Source: a virus. Taken from it: DNA of 64,000 bases. The notes below the pieces were generated by a model. That model was not told where the DNA came from, did no database searches, and worked only from the letters and a program-made list of their open reading frames with translations. This document shows positions 25,700 through 32,832 of the stretch, in pieces. Both the position numbers and the translations under genes were made by a program. Every line of letters begins with the position of its first letter. Positions within the stretch are counted from its first letter, which is position 1. The stretch is taken from positions 1 through 64,000 of IMG/VR virus record IMGVR_UViG_3300021171_000007, one strand, 5' to 3'.

Positions 25700-25894
25700 A
25701 TGCCAAGAGAGGACATTGCTCATCACTTTGTTGGACAAAAAGTCCAGAAACTAGATGGATATAAATACCCAGGTATCATTGTCTCTGTATTCAAAACTAC
25801 GGAAGGAAAAGTCAGATATGTCGTTGAAGCTGATCATACTGATTTTCGTGGTATGCTTCATATTTTCTCTGATGCGCAGCTTGAGGAACGGTGA
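25700..25894 (+). CDS. Small beta-barrel (KOW/SH3-like) phage protein
   Basis: 64 aa from the ATG at 25700, chosen because AAGGAGGA lies at the correct distance; an upstream ATG at 25652 would add 16 residues. VGQKVQKLDGYKYPGIIVSV, then RYVVEAD, then MLHIFSDAQLEE is a small beta-barrel pattern found widely in phages next to zinc-finger genes. Function unknown. Confidence 0.6.
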   Translation: MPREDIAHHFVGQKVQKLDGYKYPGIIVSVFKTTEGKVRYVVEADHTDFRGMLHIFSDAQLEER

Positions 25895-26302
25895 ATGAGG
25901 TGCCAAAACTGCCACGGTAACGGACACGCTTGGAATATGTTAACCCAAGAATATCTCCTTTGTATGGAATGTCATGGCAGCGGCATAACATCATGTTGCG
26001 AAGGGAACCCAAATATGACTGAAGATAAAAATCATCCATTCGTATCAACACCAAATAATGGACCATGCTCCAGCTGCGGAAAATTACGTAGTGATTCAAT
26101 TCATCGTAGAATGTTTGAATGTGATGCAGAAGTTTATACGTGCCCATATTGTATGAAAGCTGTTGTGGTATATGTAGAATTAGATGGTAGTGGAGTCATT
26201 TCACACGAGAGCTATGATTTAATTGCTAATTGGGTATATCATTCCAAATGCTGGGATGAACAAATGCGTAAATTTCCGCCAGGAGAGCCAAATGCAAAAT
26301 GA
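25895..26302 (+). CDS. Multi-zinc-finger protein (DnaJ-type CxxCxGxG)
   Basis: 135 aa with CQNCHGNG and CMECHGSG (residues 3-32), as in the DnaJ Cys-rich domain, then CSSC and CPYC pairs further on. It probably binds three zinc ions. Small phage proteins with this zinc arrangement are common and uncharacterised. Overlaps the next start by 11 nt. Confidence 0.6.
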   Translation: MRCQNCHGNGHAWNMLTQEYLLCMECHGSGITSCCEGNPNMTEDKNHPFVSTPNNGPCSSCGKLRSDSIHRRMFECDAEVYTCPYCMKAVVVYVELDGSGVISHESYDLIANWVYHSKCWDEQMRKFPPGEPNAK

Positions 26303-26615
26303 TCCACTTAAAGAAATCCAAGAGTTCAATAGAAAGCGTAATGAGCTATTTCGCAACCCAACATTGGAGGCGGCAACTGCACACCTAAAAGAAATGGGTA
26401 TTACTGGATTTGAAAGAGAAGATGTGCCATTAGCAACAGTTCATAAAGCACGCCTACAATGGCTAGAAGCTACAAATCAAATGATTACAGAGTCCATCGC
26501 ATGGCTAAAAGAACATGGCTACGAGACAACTTTTAAAGGAGCGCCACCACTCACGCCAGAGCAACGTGACTCAGACCGTATTGAGATCGGAAAGAAACCA
26601 TTAGGAGAAGAATGA
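26292..26615 (+). CDS. Hypothetical helical protein
   Basis: 107 aa from ATG 26292, with AGGAG at 26281. Helical, charged (LKEIQEFNRKRNELF), no motif recognised. Overlaps the next gene by 4 nt. Confidence 0.55.
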   Translation: MQNDPLKEIQEFNRKRNELFRNPTLEAATAHLKEMGITGFEREDVPLATVHKARLQWLEATNQMITESIAWLKEHGYETTFKGAPPLTPEQRDSDRIEIGKKPLGEE

Positions 26616-26848
26616 TGTTGGAAAAAGAATTAAAAGAGTCAGATGAAGTGCTCTTCAAAATTGTAGCTGATAATCTCGAAGCTTCCATAGAAAATGAATA
26701 TAATATGGATAGCTACACAGATGAAGAACTTGCTGGCGATCTATTGGCATATGCAGAAGATTGCTCAGAATATAGTATTGAATATCTAACAGCAGCAGTT
26801 CACAAATGGAGAAAGAAAAATGGGCGAAGCCAAAATAAAACGCCTTAA
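26612..26848 (+). CDS. Small acidic hypothetical protein
   Basis: 78 aa, strongly acidic helix-rich sequence (SDEVLFKIVADNLEAS, TDEELAGDLLAYAEDCSEY) with a basic C-terminus. Tandem ATG ATG start. Could be a nucleic-acid mimic, but nothing proves it. Confidence 0.5.
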   Translation: MMLEKELKESDEVLFKIVADNLEASIENEYNMDSYTDEELAGDLLAYAEDCSEYSIEYLTAAVHKWRKKNGRSQNKTP

Positions 26849-27233
26849 AATAAAGGCCAGAAATATTCTAAATACGGAGTTCCAGACTACTAGACTCAGT
26901 AGTGGCTGTGACTGCTTAAACTGCGGCATAGAAATTGATGCTGCTACCAGTGTTGGCCACAAAAACCTGCCACAAGAAGGTGCTATTGCCATCTGCATGA
27001 TATGCTCTCATATTATGGCATACGACGAGAAAATTCATCTGCGAGAGATGACAGACGAAGAATGTCTGACAATTGCTGGTGATCCAGAAATTCTCTTTCT
27101 TATCAACGGCCTAGGCAGCGCCAAGAAACACTGGGAAGAAATACATGGTAAAGACACGTGGGGCGCCAAAGCGCGGGAAAGGCTCGCTAGGCTCAAAGCT
27201 CAACAAAACGAAGAGAAAGCTAAGGAAGAATGA
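26820..27233 (+). CDS. Zinc-binding phage protein
   Basis: 137 aa with CDCLNC (about residues 30-35) and CMIC (about 59-62) forming a zinc site, then an acidic and a basic helix. Resembles a widespread family of small phage zinc proteins without assigned function. Overlaps its neighbours on both sides. Confidence 0.5.
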   Translation: MGEAKIKRLKIKARNILNTEFQTTRLSSGCDCLNCGIEIDAATSVGHKNLPQEGAIAICMICSHIMAYDEKIHLREMTDEECLTIAGDPEILFLINGLGSAKKHWEEIHGKDTWGAKARERLARLKAQQNEEKAKEE

Positions 27234-27438
27234 ATATGAGTGCGCTGCCTGTCATGAGGTCTATGCCAAAGGAGTGTCTGATGAAGAGGCTTTGGCGGAA
27301 GCTGCGACGCTTTTTCCTACTGTTCCAATTGAGGATACTTCAATAGTCTGCGATGACTGCTTTCAGAAAATGATGGCAGACGTCAAAGCCCGCCCATGGG
27401 CATACCCACCCCTACCAGGAGATGATGATGGTAAGTGA
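27145..27438 (+). CDS. Small zinc-ribbon protein (start uncertain)
   Basis: Up to 97 aa. The conserved part is YECAACHEVYAKGVSDEEALAEAA...CDDCFQKMM: paired CxxC motifs around a short acidic helix, a pattern common in phages. The only in-frame ATG lies deep inside the upstream gene (overlap 89 nt) with a weak GGAAG upstream, so an alternative start nearer residue 25 is possible. Confidence 0.5.
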   Translation: MVKTRGAPKRGKGSLGSKLNKTKRKLRKNEYECAACHEVYAKGVSDEEALAEAATLFPTVPIEDTSIVCDDCFQKMMADVKARPWAYPPLPGDDDGK

Positions 27439-28024
27439 TTTGTTTGACGAACACGGAAAACGAAAGATGCGCCCAGGTAGTGGAGTGATACCGAAGCCAT
27501 TTGACAAAGTAGAACTTGAAATTGTGCGTGCTGATATGGCTGAATTAATAGCCAGAGAAAAAGAAAATGGCGATTGGGAAAAATGGCTTGAATCGCAGCG
27601 CCCAATTTCGCAACTGCGGTCGCTTGACCGCGATTTACTTACAATCTCAGTTACACTGACAGTTGATGGCCACGTCATTCCTACGCCTGTTGGTCTTCCA
27701 GACGCAATCATGGAAGAGATAAATGACAGATACCGCAACCGTTCAACGCACCGTCTGGAGCGCCAAGAAATGCCCAGCCGCATCGTAGCAATGGAAGCTG
27801 ATCGAGAAAGATTGGAGAGAATTCGATTTTACACAGGTCAAATTACTGCTGAGATCTTCGCTCATTATGTAGGCCGCCCACCACAGAATGATGATCTTAT
27901 GCGCGCCAATTGTAATCTAGCCGGCCAATTAGGACATTCCGCCTGCGGTTGGTGCGGAAGCTGCCAACGGCCCCGATTCATATGCAACCACCACGTGATA
28001 TCACCCAATGGACCAATGAGATGA
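27428..28024 (+). CDS. Hypothetical protein with N-terminal SDLF peptide and C-terminal Cys cluster
   Basis: 198 aa from the third ATG of an ATGATGATG run (AGGAG is best spaced to this one). N-terminus MVSDLFDEHGKRK carries the DLF peptide seen at the ends of replication proteins. The middle is helical and charged, with SQLRSLDRDLLTISVTL. The C-terminus has a Cys/His group CGWCGSCQRPRFICNHH. Function unknown; if the N-terminal peptide is a clamp-binding motif, it acts at the replication machinery. Confidence 0.55.
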   Translation: MVSDLFDEHGKRKMRPGSGVIPKPFDKVELEIVRADMAELIAREKENGDWEKWLESQRPISQLRSLDRDLLTISVTLTVDGHVIPTPVGLPDAIMEEINDRYRNRSTHRLERQEMPSRIVAMEADRERLERIRFYTGQITAEIFAHYVGRPPQNDDLMRANCNLAGQLGHSACGWCGSCQRPRFICNHHVISPNGPMR

Positions 28025-28341
28025 AAACCAAAAAATGGAAGAAGCATATGCTTCAACTCATGAGGATCGCCCTGATTCCAGGTCCACCAGGCCCTAGAGG
28101 CGCCACTGGGCCCCAAGGTCCACAAGGTGTTCCAGGTCAGCAAGGCCCCATCGATTCATCAAACTATGACCTTGCTGAGCAGATCGCTTGGTTGAAGAAT
28201 GAACTAGCACAGTTGAAAATTGAAATTGACAGCTCAAGGAGGATTAGTGATGAAAATCAAAAACTATCAACCTCAAAACGAGGAAGAAGCCGTAGGATGG
28301 TTGATGGAAGAGTGCTGCGAGGTGGTAATATCAATCGGTAG
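28021..28341 (+). CDS. Small collagen-like protein outside the structural module
   Basis: 106 aa. A basic N-terminal helix (MKTKKWKKHMLQLMRIAL) is followed by eight to nine Gly-X-Y triplets (GPPGPRGATGPQGPQG and on), then a helix ending in a basic tail. The start overlaps the preceding stop (ATGA). The last third overlaps the MazG-like gene in another frame. A second collagen-like gene is at 12333-12656. Confidence 0.5.
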   Translation: MKTKKWKKHMLQLMRIALIPGPPGPRGATGPQGPQGVPGQQGPIDSSNYDLAEQIAWLKNELAQLKIEIDSSRRISDENQKLSTSKRGRSRRMVDGRVLRGGNINR

Positions 28342-28468
28342 GTGCATGAGGTTTGGAATTGAAACTGTCCACGAGGGCCGTACTAATCGCCAGATCCTAC
28401 TCGATGAGCTTGATGATTTATCTAAAGCCTGGGCTGAATCACAACTATGGCTAAGGAAAGTCAAATGA
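28250..28468 (+). CDS. MazG-like nucleotide pyrophosphohydrolase domain protein
   Basis: 72 aa from ATG 28250 with AAGGAGG upstream. VGWLMEECCEVVISIGRC and LLDELDDLSKAWAESQLWL match the EExxE...ExxD helix pair of all-alpha NTP pyrophosphatases (MazG-like family). It is short, a single four-helix half, and would have to act as a dimer. Possible role: removal of unwanted dNTPs during infection. Confidence 0.55.
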   Translation: MKIKNYQPQNEEEAVGWLMEECCEVVISIGRCMRFGIETVHEGRTNRQILLDELDDLSKAWAESQLWLRKVK

Positions 28469-28635
28469 TTAGATGCGCCCAGTGCAAGAAAGAGTTTGCT
28501 CCAAAATTTCCACAACATAGATTTTGTTCAAAAGACTGTGGCACAAGATTCCATAGATACGCACGAATGATGAAACGCGATCGTAAATGGATTTTGATTA
28601 ATGGGCCTAGATCTGTTCAATCTGATTCTACGTGA
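28465..28635 (+). CDS. FCS-type zinc-finger protein
   Basis: 56 aa from ATG 28465 (ATGA junction). CAQCKKEF...HRFCSKDC is a two-Cys-pair zinc knuckle. A paralogue with the same layout (CVECEKEF...KFCSDLC) is encoded at 32234-32416. Likely nucleic-acid binding; role unknown. Confidence 0.6.
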   Translation: MIRCAQCKKEFAPKFPQHRFCSKDCGTRFHRYARMMKRDRKWILINGPRSVQSDST

Positions 28636-29085
28636 ACGGATTGTAACTCATTATGATTCCACAGTGGGGGGTTGTAGAAATCAAGATGAGTGAAAATTTG
28701 ATGCTAGTCCGGTGACGGTCACCACCAGTGGGTCGCGTGAAACAGGTAAAACAGAAGATCGACCCCGACCTTCGGCTGGCCAGAAAATCGACAGAGAAGG
28801 GCAAGAGATAGGGATAGGGTCTAGCGTTTTAGGCTATGTGCATAGCGGACGCATGTCCGAGGCCGCCTGTCAGCCTCCTAATGCGATTTAAACGCATATC
28901 GCGGACTAGGGCATAACGGACGCGAGAAACGAAACATTCGCGAACATTACAAAATGTTAATGTGTTCGCAATGTTTTGTAATGTTGCAAACGTCGTTTAC
29001 GTGTATTGTTCCCTTTGCACCGCGCTTTTGCGGTGCGGGCGGACGCTACGTGCGCCGCTCTTGTCTAGCAAAAAGGACTAAACAA
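28636..29085. other. 450-nt GC-rich non-coding stretch with several hairpins
   Basis: No supported gene. Hairpins visible: GGTGAC-G-GTCACC at about 28711-28723, CGGAC-gcat-GTCCG at about 28847-28860, ATGCG-7 nt-CGCAT at about 28880-28896, and GCACCGC/GCGGTGC just before the next gene. Base composition changes here from AT-rich phage DNA to GC-rich DNA with many CGCG words. It may hold a structured RNA or be the edge of an inserted segment. Confidence 0.45.
28943..28985. repeat. 12-bp perfect inverted repeat, candidate operator
   Basis: AACATTACAAAA (28943-28954) and TTTTGTAATGTT (28974-28985) with a 19-nt spacer that itself contains another AATGTT-like half. Lies 100 nt upstream of the GC-rich gene. 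A related AACATTA/TAATGTT pair occurs at 23374-23396 near the NusG-operon promoter, suggesting one DNA-binding regulator may act at both. Confidence 0.5.
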
Positions 29086-29583
29086 ATGTCGAACGAAAAG
29101 CCCGCAAAGGTTGCGGACGTTCTCGCGCAAGTTAGCGCGGATAATGCGGAAGTGCGCGCTAGCGTGCTTGCGCTAGTGCAGGCTATGCCGCAAGCGATTG
29201 CGGACGCGGTTAAGCAGGCGTTGCCTGTCCCGACCGTGCGCGCGCCGCGAACCGCTCGCGTTGCGGTGCAGATGTCTCCTGCGGACGCGGACGCCGCAAT
29301 GTGCGGTTTTAACAAGAAAGGTCCGCGCCGCGATTTCTTTCTTGCTGTGCGCGAATTGCCGAGCGGCACATATTCGCTTGCGGAAACGTTTCCGGGCGTT
29401 TCGCTTGCGGAGGCGGGCGTTGTTTATCGTCGCCTTAGCGGACAACGCACGGGCGGACGCGTTACGGAAAGCTTTTTCGAGCGGTTAGGCTTCGAAATCG
29501 CAATCGTTAACGAAGTGCGCGGGAAGGCCGAAATCGGCATTACGCGTTACACGGACGCGAACAAGACGGGCGAAACCGCCTAA
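29086..29583 (+). CDS. GC-rich orphan gene, probably acquired recently
   Basis: 165 aa from ATG 29086 (AAAGGAC upstream); an earlier in-frame ATG would only add GC-rich leader. The N-terminal 55 residues are an Ala/Val-rich helix (VADVLAQVSADNAEVRASVL), followed by a basic linker and a folded C-terminal part (FFLAVRELPSGTYSLAETFPG...VVYRRLSGQRTGG) that looks like a small alpha/beta or winged domain. Codons are dominated by GCG, CGC and GCC, very unlike all neighbours. Bounded by a strong terminator downstream. Function unknown. Confidence 0.6.
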   Translation: MSNEKPAKVADVLAQVSADNAEVRASVLALVQAMPQAIADAVKQALPVPTVRAPRTARVAVQMSPADADAAMCGFNKKGPRRDFFLAVRELPSGTYSLAETFPGVSLAEAGVVYRRLSGQRTGGRVTESFFERLGFEIAIVNEVRGKAEIGITRYTDANKTGETA

Positions 29584-29592
29584 CGCGCAATC

Positions 29593-29621
29593 GAGCGGAC
29601 GCGACAAGCGTCCGCTCTTTT
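29593..29621 (+). terminator. Intrinsic terminator
   Basis: GAGCGGACGC, 5-nt loop, GCGTCCGCTC, then TTTT. A perfect 10-bp GC-rich stem directly after the GC-rich gene. Confidence 0.85.
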
Positions 29622-29652
29622 CTTGCCCTCTAACTTCAGGACCAACAAAACC

Positions 29653-29745
29653 ATGTTTATCATCATCGCACATCGTGGCCTCAACTGGCGCTGCTTCCGT
29701 GGCCCCAAGCGGACGTACTTCCTCTGGATCCACGAAGGAAATTGA
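29653..29745 (+). CDS. Possible 30-aa basic peptide
   Basis: MFIIIAHRGLNWRCFRGPKR and so on to a stop just before the next ATG. It is too short to be sure; the near-contiguous junction with the next gene and the GC-rich codons shared with it are the only support. Confidence 0.35.
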   Translation: MFIIIAHRGLNWRCFRGPKRTYFLWIHEGN

Positions 29746-29746
29746 A

Positions 29747-29878
29747 ATGGCCAAGATCATTCCCGTCATTGGGCTGCTGATTGCCCTCGCGTTTGGCCTC
29801 ATAGCTGTCGGCCACCACAACTACGTCACCCAGGTCAACGACTATCTGGACCATGGCACTCCTGCCACAAAACCATAA
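29747..29878 (+). CDS. Small single-pass membrane protein
   Basis: 43 aa from ATG 29747 with AAGGAA upstream. Membrane helix at residues 3-22 (KIIPVIGLLIALAFGLIAVG), then a short polar tail. GC-rich codons as in the gene before it. A terminator follows 2 nt after the stop. Confidence 0.5.
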   Translation: MAKIIPVIGLLIALAFGLIAVGHHNYVTQVNDYLDHGTPATKP

Positions 29879-29880
29879 TC

Positions 29881-29904
29881 AATGGGGCGCAAGCCCCATT
29901 TTTT
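29881..29904 (+). terminator. Intrinsic terminator
   Basis: AATGGGGC-gcaa-GCCCCATT followed by TTTT: 8-bp stem with a GCAA tetraloop and U tract. Ends the rightward GC-rich block. Confidence 0.88.
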
Positions 29905-30514
29905 CATGTCCAGTTCGTTCATCCCATGAATTGAATCAATCTCATGAATTGAGTTTGGTGATGATGATATCATGACATTCATCCCATGAATTGAATATAG
30001 ATCATAATTCATTCATCATGGTCATTTTCATTCATTGGCTGGTAACTTCATGAGTGCCATTGGCTGATGGATGCGCACCAACGTGGATTGATGATGGTGA
30101 CTTCATAGCAATCATTGATTGATGGTTGCGCCCAGATCATGGGATGATACCAATCAACTACCATTACCACTCACCATTGACTGAATCATTACTGATGACT
30201 TACCATTGATTCATGGAGCGCCCAGGGACTGTTACCAGTCCTGTTAGTCCTGTTATTTTTCATATAAAATAGGACAAAGAAAGTGCAACGATTACAAGGA
30301 CTTACGGCGACCAGTCCTGTTAGTCCTGTTTGTCCTATTGGTATTTCCATATGCGAGGCGTCGTTTTGCTACCTCTTCCCGACCACTGACCGGACAGCCT
30401 CCATGGCCGGCCTAACCCCTTGTAATCGTTAAGGAATTTCTGTCCTCCTTGTGGTTTTCAGAAAACAGGACAGGACAGAACCACAGATCATTAATGTAGA
30501 TTGTTACCATTGAC
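29905..30514. other. Repeat-rich non-coding region, candidate replication origin
   Basis: About 610 nt without a gene between a terminator and the end of the leftward helicase gene. The word CATGAATTGA occurs three times (29925, 29943, 29985). Two of these are part of a longer TTCATCCCATGAATTGAAT repeat exactly 60 nt apart. Many variants of CATTGATTGATGG and TGATGATGG follow. Then CCAGTCCTGTTAGTCCTGTT occurs twice (30235, 30311), with inverse GGACAGGACAG near 30468. A 13-bp inverted repeat AACGATTACAAGG (30287-30299) pairs with CCTTGTAATCGTT (30418-30430). Iteron-like repeats next to an SF3-type helicase gene suggest an origin. Confidence 0.5.
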
Positions 30515-31999
30515 TCAAGCATCTGGCTTATACAAACTGAAATCAAAATCAGTATTGCCGCGTAAAACTGACCATTGACCATCTTCTGTTGACCATTGAA
30601 CCTTACCACCCAACTTACTTTCCAATGATCTTCTGACATCGGGACATAATGGAACTTCATATCCATTGCGTCTATTATCACGACTGTCTCTAATCTTGAT
30701 ATTCTCAACTACCATATCAGGTATCAAATCTGCTAATTGGCGACCAAATTTTCTTTCTGATAACTGGTGGCGCTTCCCAGCTGGAGAATGATTATAGTCA
30801 TTCAATAGCAGAGCTTTGATTACTTGCACTTTGCCATCCATCAATTCACCATAAGGCATTTCTTTGGAGTCTACAATACTATATAGCCATTCTTGGACTC
30901 CATTCATACTCTGTTGTTTCTGGAATATTAATTCTTCAGTAACAGGAGCTATTCTGAGATCAATATCATATTTATGATTGAGGAAATAATGCATGAGCGC
31001 GGCATTGCCGCCATTTTTAAACCAATTGTCAAGTTGGGCAAAGTATTTAGTATCACGTCTCTTATCTTCTGATGCATGAAGTGCGAATATGCGCCTAGCT
31101 TTGAATCCAGCGCTGACTAGCCATTCTGGATTACCAGTTATAAATAAATGAAGATGATTTGGAACTTCGTAAACTGGCACATATTTATCATTAATAGGTA
31201 ATGTGGGACCAGATATGATATCTTTTAATAATGATTCATCTTTCTTACTACCAGCCCAAACTGCCTCTTCCAAATGGAGTAATATACAGTTCTTCAATTG
31301 CCCGTTATGATCGCCAAATATGTATGCTGGATTTGATGTTTTAAATGTATATGGGCGCATCAATTCAGATAATTTCTCCACAAAGAATGATTTGCCTACA
31401 CCCTCATCTCCACGTATTACTACGGCTATGGCTGGTTTCAAATGAGGCTCTTGGAACATTTGGGAAATGAGTGCAATTAGATAATTGAAATTGTCTACAT
31501 TTCCACAACAAATGATATTATTCATTAAATCTAAGAATGGTATGACATCGCCCTCTTTTGATTCAATTCTATATCCTTTCCATAAATTATATTTATCATT
31601 TCTATTACCTAAATATGATGGATCGAAATCAAATCCGTATTTATAATGGCGACGTTCTGAACTGGCGAACCATACATCCGTAATTGGCACATATTTTGGA
31701 TCACCACCTTCGGTTGGCATTATCATAATACGTCTATCTGAATAACCAGCAACCAAATCTTTCTTATCCATTATTTCTAATGTGCCATCTGGATTCTCTC
31801 TGACTACTTTGAATCGCCCATTTAAATATATTGTAAAATGATCTTCATTTAATTCTAATATGGCATCTTTCTTTGGATCGCCAGTTCTGGTATATTCTCG
31901 TCTGGGCGCACCATGTTGATTTTGTTGATATCTTGGATCCTCAGTAAGTTTCTTAATACGTTCCAAATCTGGATATAGGTCGTCATCATCGTCAGCCAT
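30515..31999 (-). CDS. SF3-type replicative helicase (DUF5906-like)
   Basis: 494 aa. Walker A is RGDEGVGKS (about residues 196-204), Walker B LHLEEA (241-246), with a sensor-like LHLFITGNPEWLV and an arginine-finger region near FKARRIFALHA. This is the DUF5906 helicase domain found in phage and plasmid primase-helicases of the NrS-1 type. The N-terminal 110 residues (GRFKVVRENPDGTLEIMDK) are a beta domain that could bind DNA. The primase activity appears to be on a separate gene (49213-50457). The first two downstream-strand genes of this leftward operon are at 32024-32416. Confidence 0.8.
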   Translation of the reverse strand: MADDDDDLYPDLERIKKLTEDPRYQQNQHGAPRREYTRTGDPKKDAILELNEDHFTIYLNGRFKVVRENPDGTLEIMDKKDLVAGYSDRRIMIMPTEGGDPKYVPITDVWFASSERRHYKYGFDFDPSYLGNRNDKYNLWKGYRIESKEGDVIPFLDLMNNIICCGNVDNFNYLIALISQMFQEPHLKPAIAVVIRGDEGVGKSFFVEKLSELMRPYTFKTSNPAYIFGDHNGQLKNCILLHLEEAVWAGSKKDESLLKDIISGPTLPINDKYVPVYEVPNHLHLFITGNPEWLVSAGFKARRIFALHASEDKRRDTKYFAQLDNWFKNGGNAALMHYFLNHKYDIDLRIAPVTEELIFQKQQSMNGVQEWLYSIVDSKEMPYGELMDGKVQVIKALLLNDYNHSPAGKRHQLSERKFGRQLADLIPDMVVENIKIRDSRDNRRNGYEVPLCPDVRRSLESKLGGKVQWSTEDGQWSVLRGNTDFDFSLYKPDA

Positions 32000-32023
32000 A
32001 GTGCGCCCGTCCCAAATGTTATA

Positions 32024-32218
32024 TTATGGAAGTAACGATTTGAATTCTACTTCAAAATCCTCCTGTGATATTTTACTGTTAGTTCTATGTATGAAATATT
32101 CATACATAACATCCTTATCTATGACAATACTTCCGTCATCATTTTTCTTTTGAAATGGTAATTCACCTTCATTTAGGACATCGAACCAAAACTGTTCTAC
32201 TTCTGATAAATGACGCAT
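32024..32218 (-). CDS. Small protein resembling the C-terminal appendage of SF3 primase-helicases
   Basis: 64 aa: VEQFWFDVLNEGELPFQ, then KDVMYEYFIHRTN, then a final helix. The pattern F-x-x-L-x-x-G-x-L-P ... K-x-x-x-Y-x-x-Y resembles the winged segment normally fused to DUF5906/D5-type helicases, here encoded separately directly upstream of the helicase gene. It probably works with it. Confidence 0.5.
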   Translation of the reverse strand: MRHLSEVEQFWFDVLNEGELPFQKKNDDGSIVIDKDVMYEYFIHRTNSKISQEDFEVEFKSLLP

Positions 32219-32233
32219 TGCTACCTCCCATTA

Positions 32234-32416
32234 TCATGCCGCGAATAGATCACGCTTTTTGGGCTTCTCAGCCTCTATTTTGGCTTTCTTATTCTTCCAA
32301 TAGTGGCGCCCACGACACAGATCTGAGCAGAACTTCTGCATGGGTTGAACTTTAGCGAATTCTTTTTCGCACTCAACGCATTTAACGATGAGTTTACTTA
32401 GGTCGATTTCTGGCAT
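32234..32416 (-). CDS. FCS-type zinc-finger protein with C-terminal DLFAA
   Basis: 60 aa from the third ATG of ATGATGATG (AGGAG spacing best there; two Met earlier are possible, to 32422). CVECEKEF and FCSDLC form a zinc knuckle, paralogous to the gene at 28465-28635. The C-terminus KKRDLFAA carries the terminal DLFA peptide of the phage replication proteins. First gene of the leftward helicase operon. Confidence 0.65.
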   Translation of the reverse strand: MPEIDLSKLIVKCVECEKEFAKVQPMQKFCSDLCRGRHYWKNKKAKIEAEKPKKRDLFAA

Positions 32417-32445
32417 CATCATCTCCTGCTACCGAACGAACGATA

Positions 32446-32474
32446 AGAATAGCACGCAAACGCGCGTTTGTAAA
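32446..32474 (-). promoter_or_regulatory. Leftward extended -10 promoter of the helicase operon
   Basis: On the minus strand TTTACA (32474-32469), 17-nt spacer ending GTGC, TATTCT (32451-32446). The spacer contains the palindrome AAACGCGCGTTT, a possible operator. RBS and start follow about 20-30 nt downstream. Confidence 0.75.
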
Positions 32475-32504
32475 GCAAAATCATTCTACTGATCAATTTT
32501 GTAC

Positions 32505-32533
32505 TTTACACGGCGCTCGATTTGTGCTACACT
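32505..32533 (+). promoter_or_regulatory. Rightward extended -10 promoter of the TerS operon
   Basis: TTTACA (32505-32510), 17-nt spacer ending TGTGC, TACACT (32528-32533). Divergent from the promoter at 32446-32474. The expected transcription start coincides with the ATG at 32539, so the first mRNA may be leaderless. Confidence 0.7.
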
Positions 32534-32538
32534 TGATC

Positions 32539-32832
32539 ATGCCTGAAGATTCACCTGAAACTGCCAGACAGCGCGCCACAAGGATCTGGCGGAATGCTTG
32601 GATTCAAGGACAATCAGAACTTCAAAATCAGGAACAACCTATAGCCACAATCCAAGAACAGGAACGCTTACTCAATCAGGAACGGACTAAATTGATAGCT
32701 GCTGTTAATAAAATATTTGAAGAACAAAAGCATACATTCAATTTGGCATATTATAAGTTGGTAATCAGTAGACGGAGACGTAGGTTACTGGAAGAAAAAC
32801 TGAGGCGGTTGGAGTCACAGCAACATGACTGA
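32539..32832 (+). CDS. Hypothetical coiled-coil protein
   Basis: 97 aa from ATG 32539, almost entirely helix: QEQERLLNQERTKLIAAVNK, then a basic end RRRRRLLEEKLRRLE. No RBS is visible and the promoter -10 ends 6 nt upstream, so initiation may be leaderless. Overlaps the TerS-like gene by 8 nt. Confidence 0.55.
   Translation: MPEDSPETARQRATRIWRNAWIQGQSELQNQEQPIATIQEQERLLNQERTKLIAAVNKIFEEQKHTFNLAYYKLVISRRRRRLLEEKLRRLESQQHD

Noticed and set aside
28636-29085. tRNA in the GC-rich leader
   Set aside because: Hairpins are present but no T-loop consensus or acceptor/CCA arrangement.
29905-30514. CRISPR array in the repeat-rich region
   Set aside because: Repeats are short, irregularly spaced and imperfect; no regular spacers.
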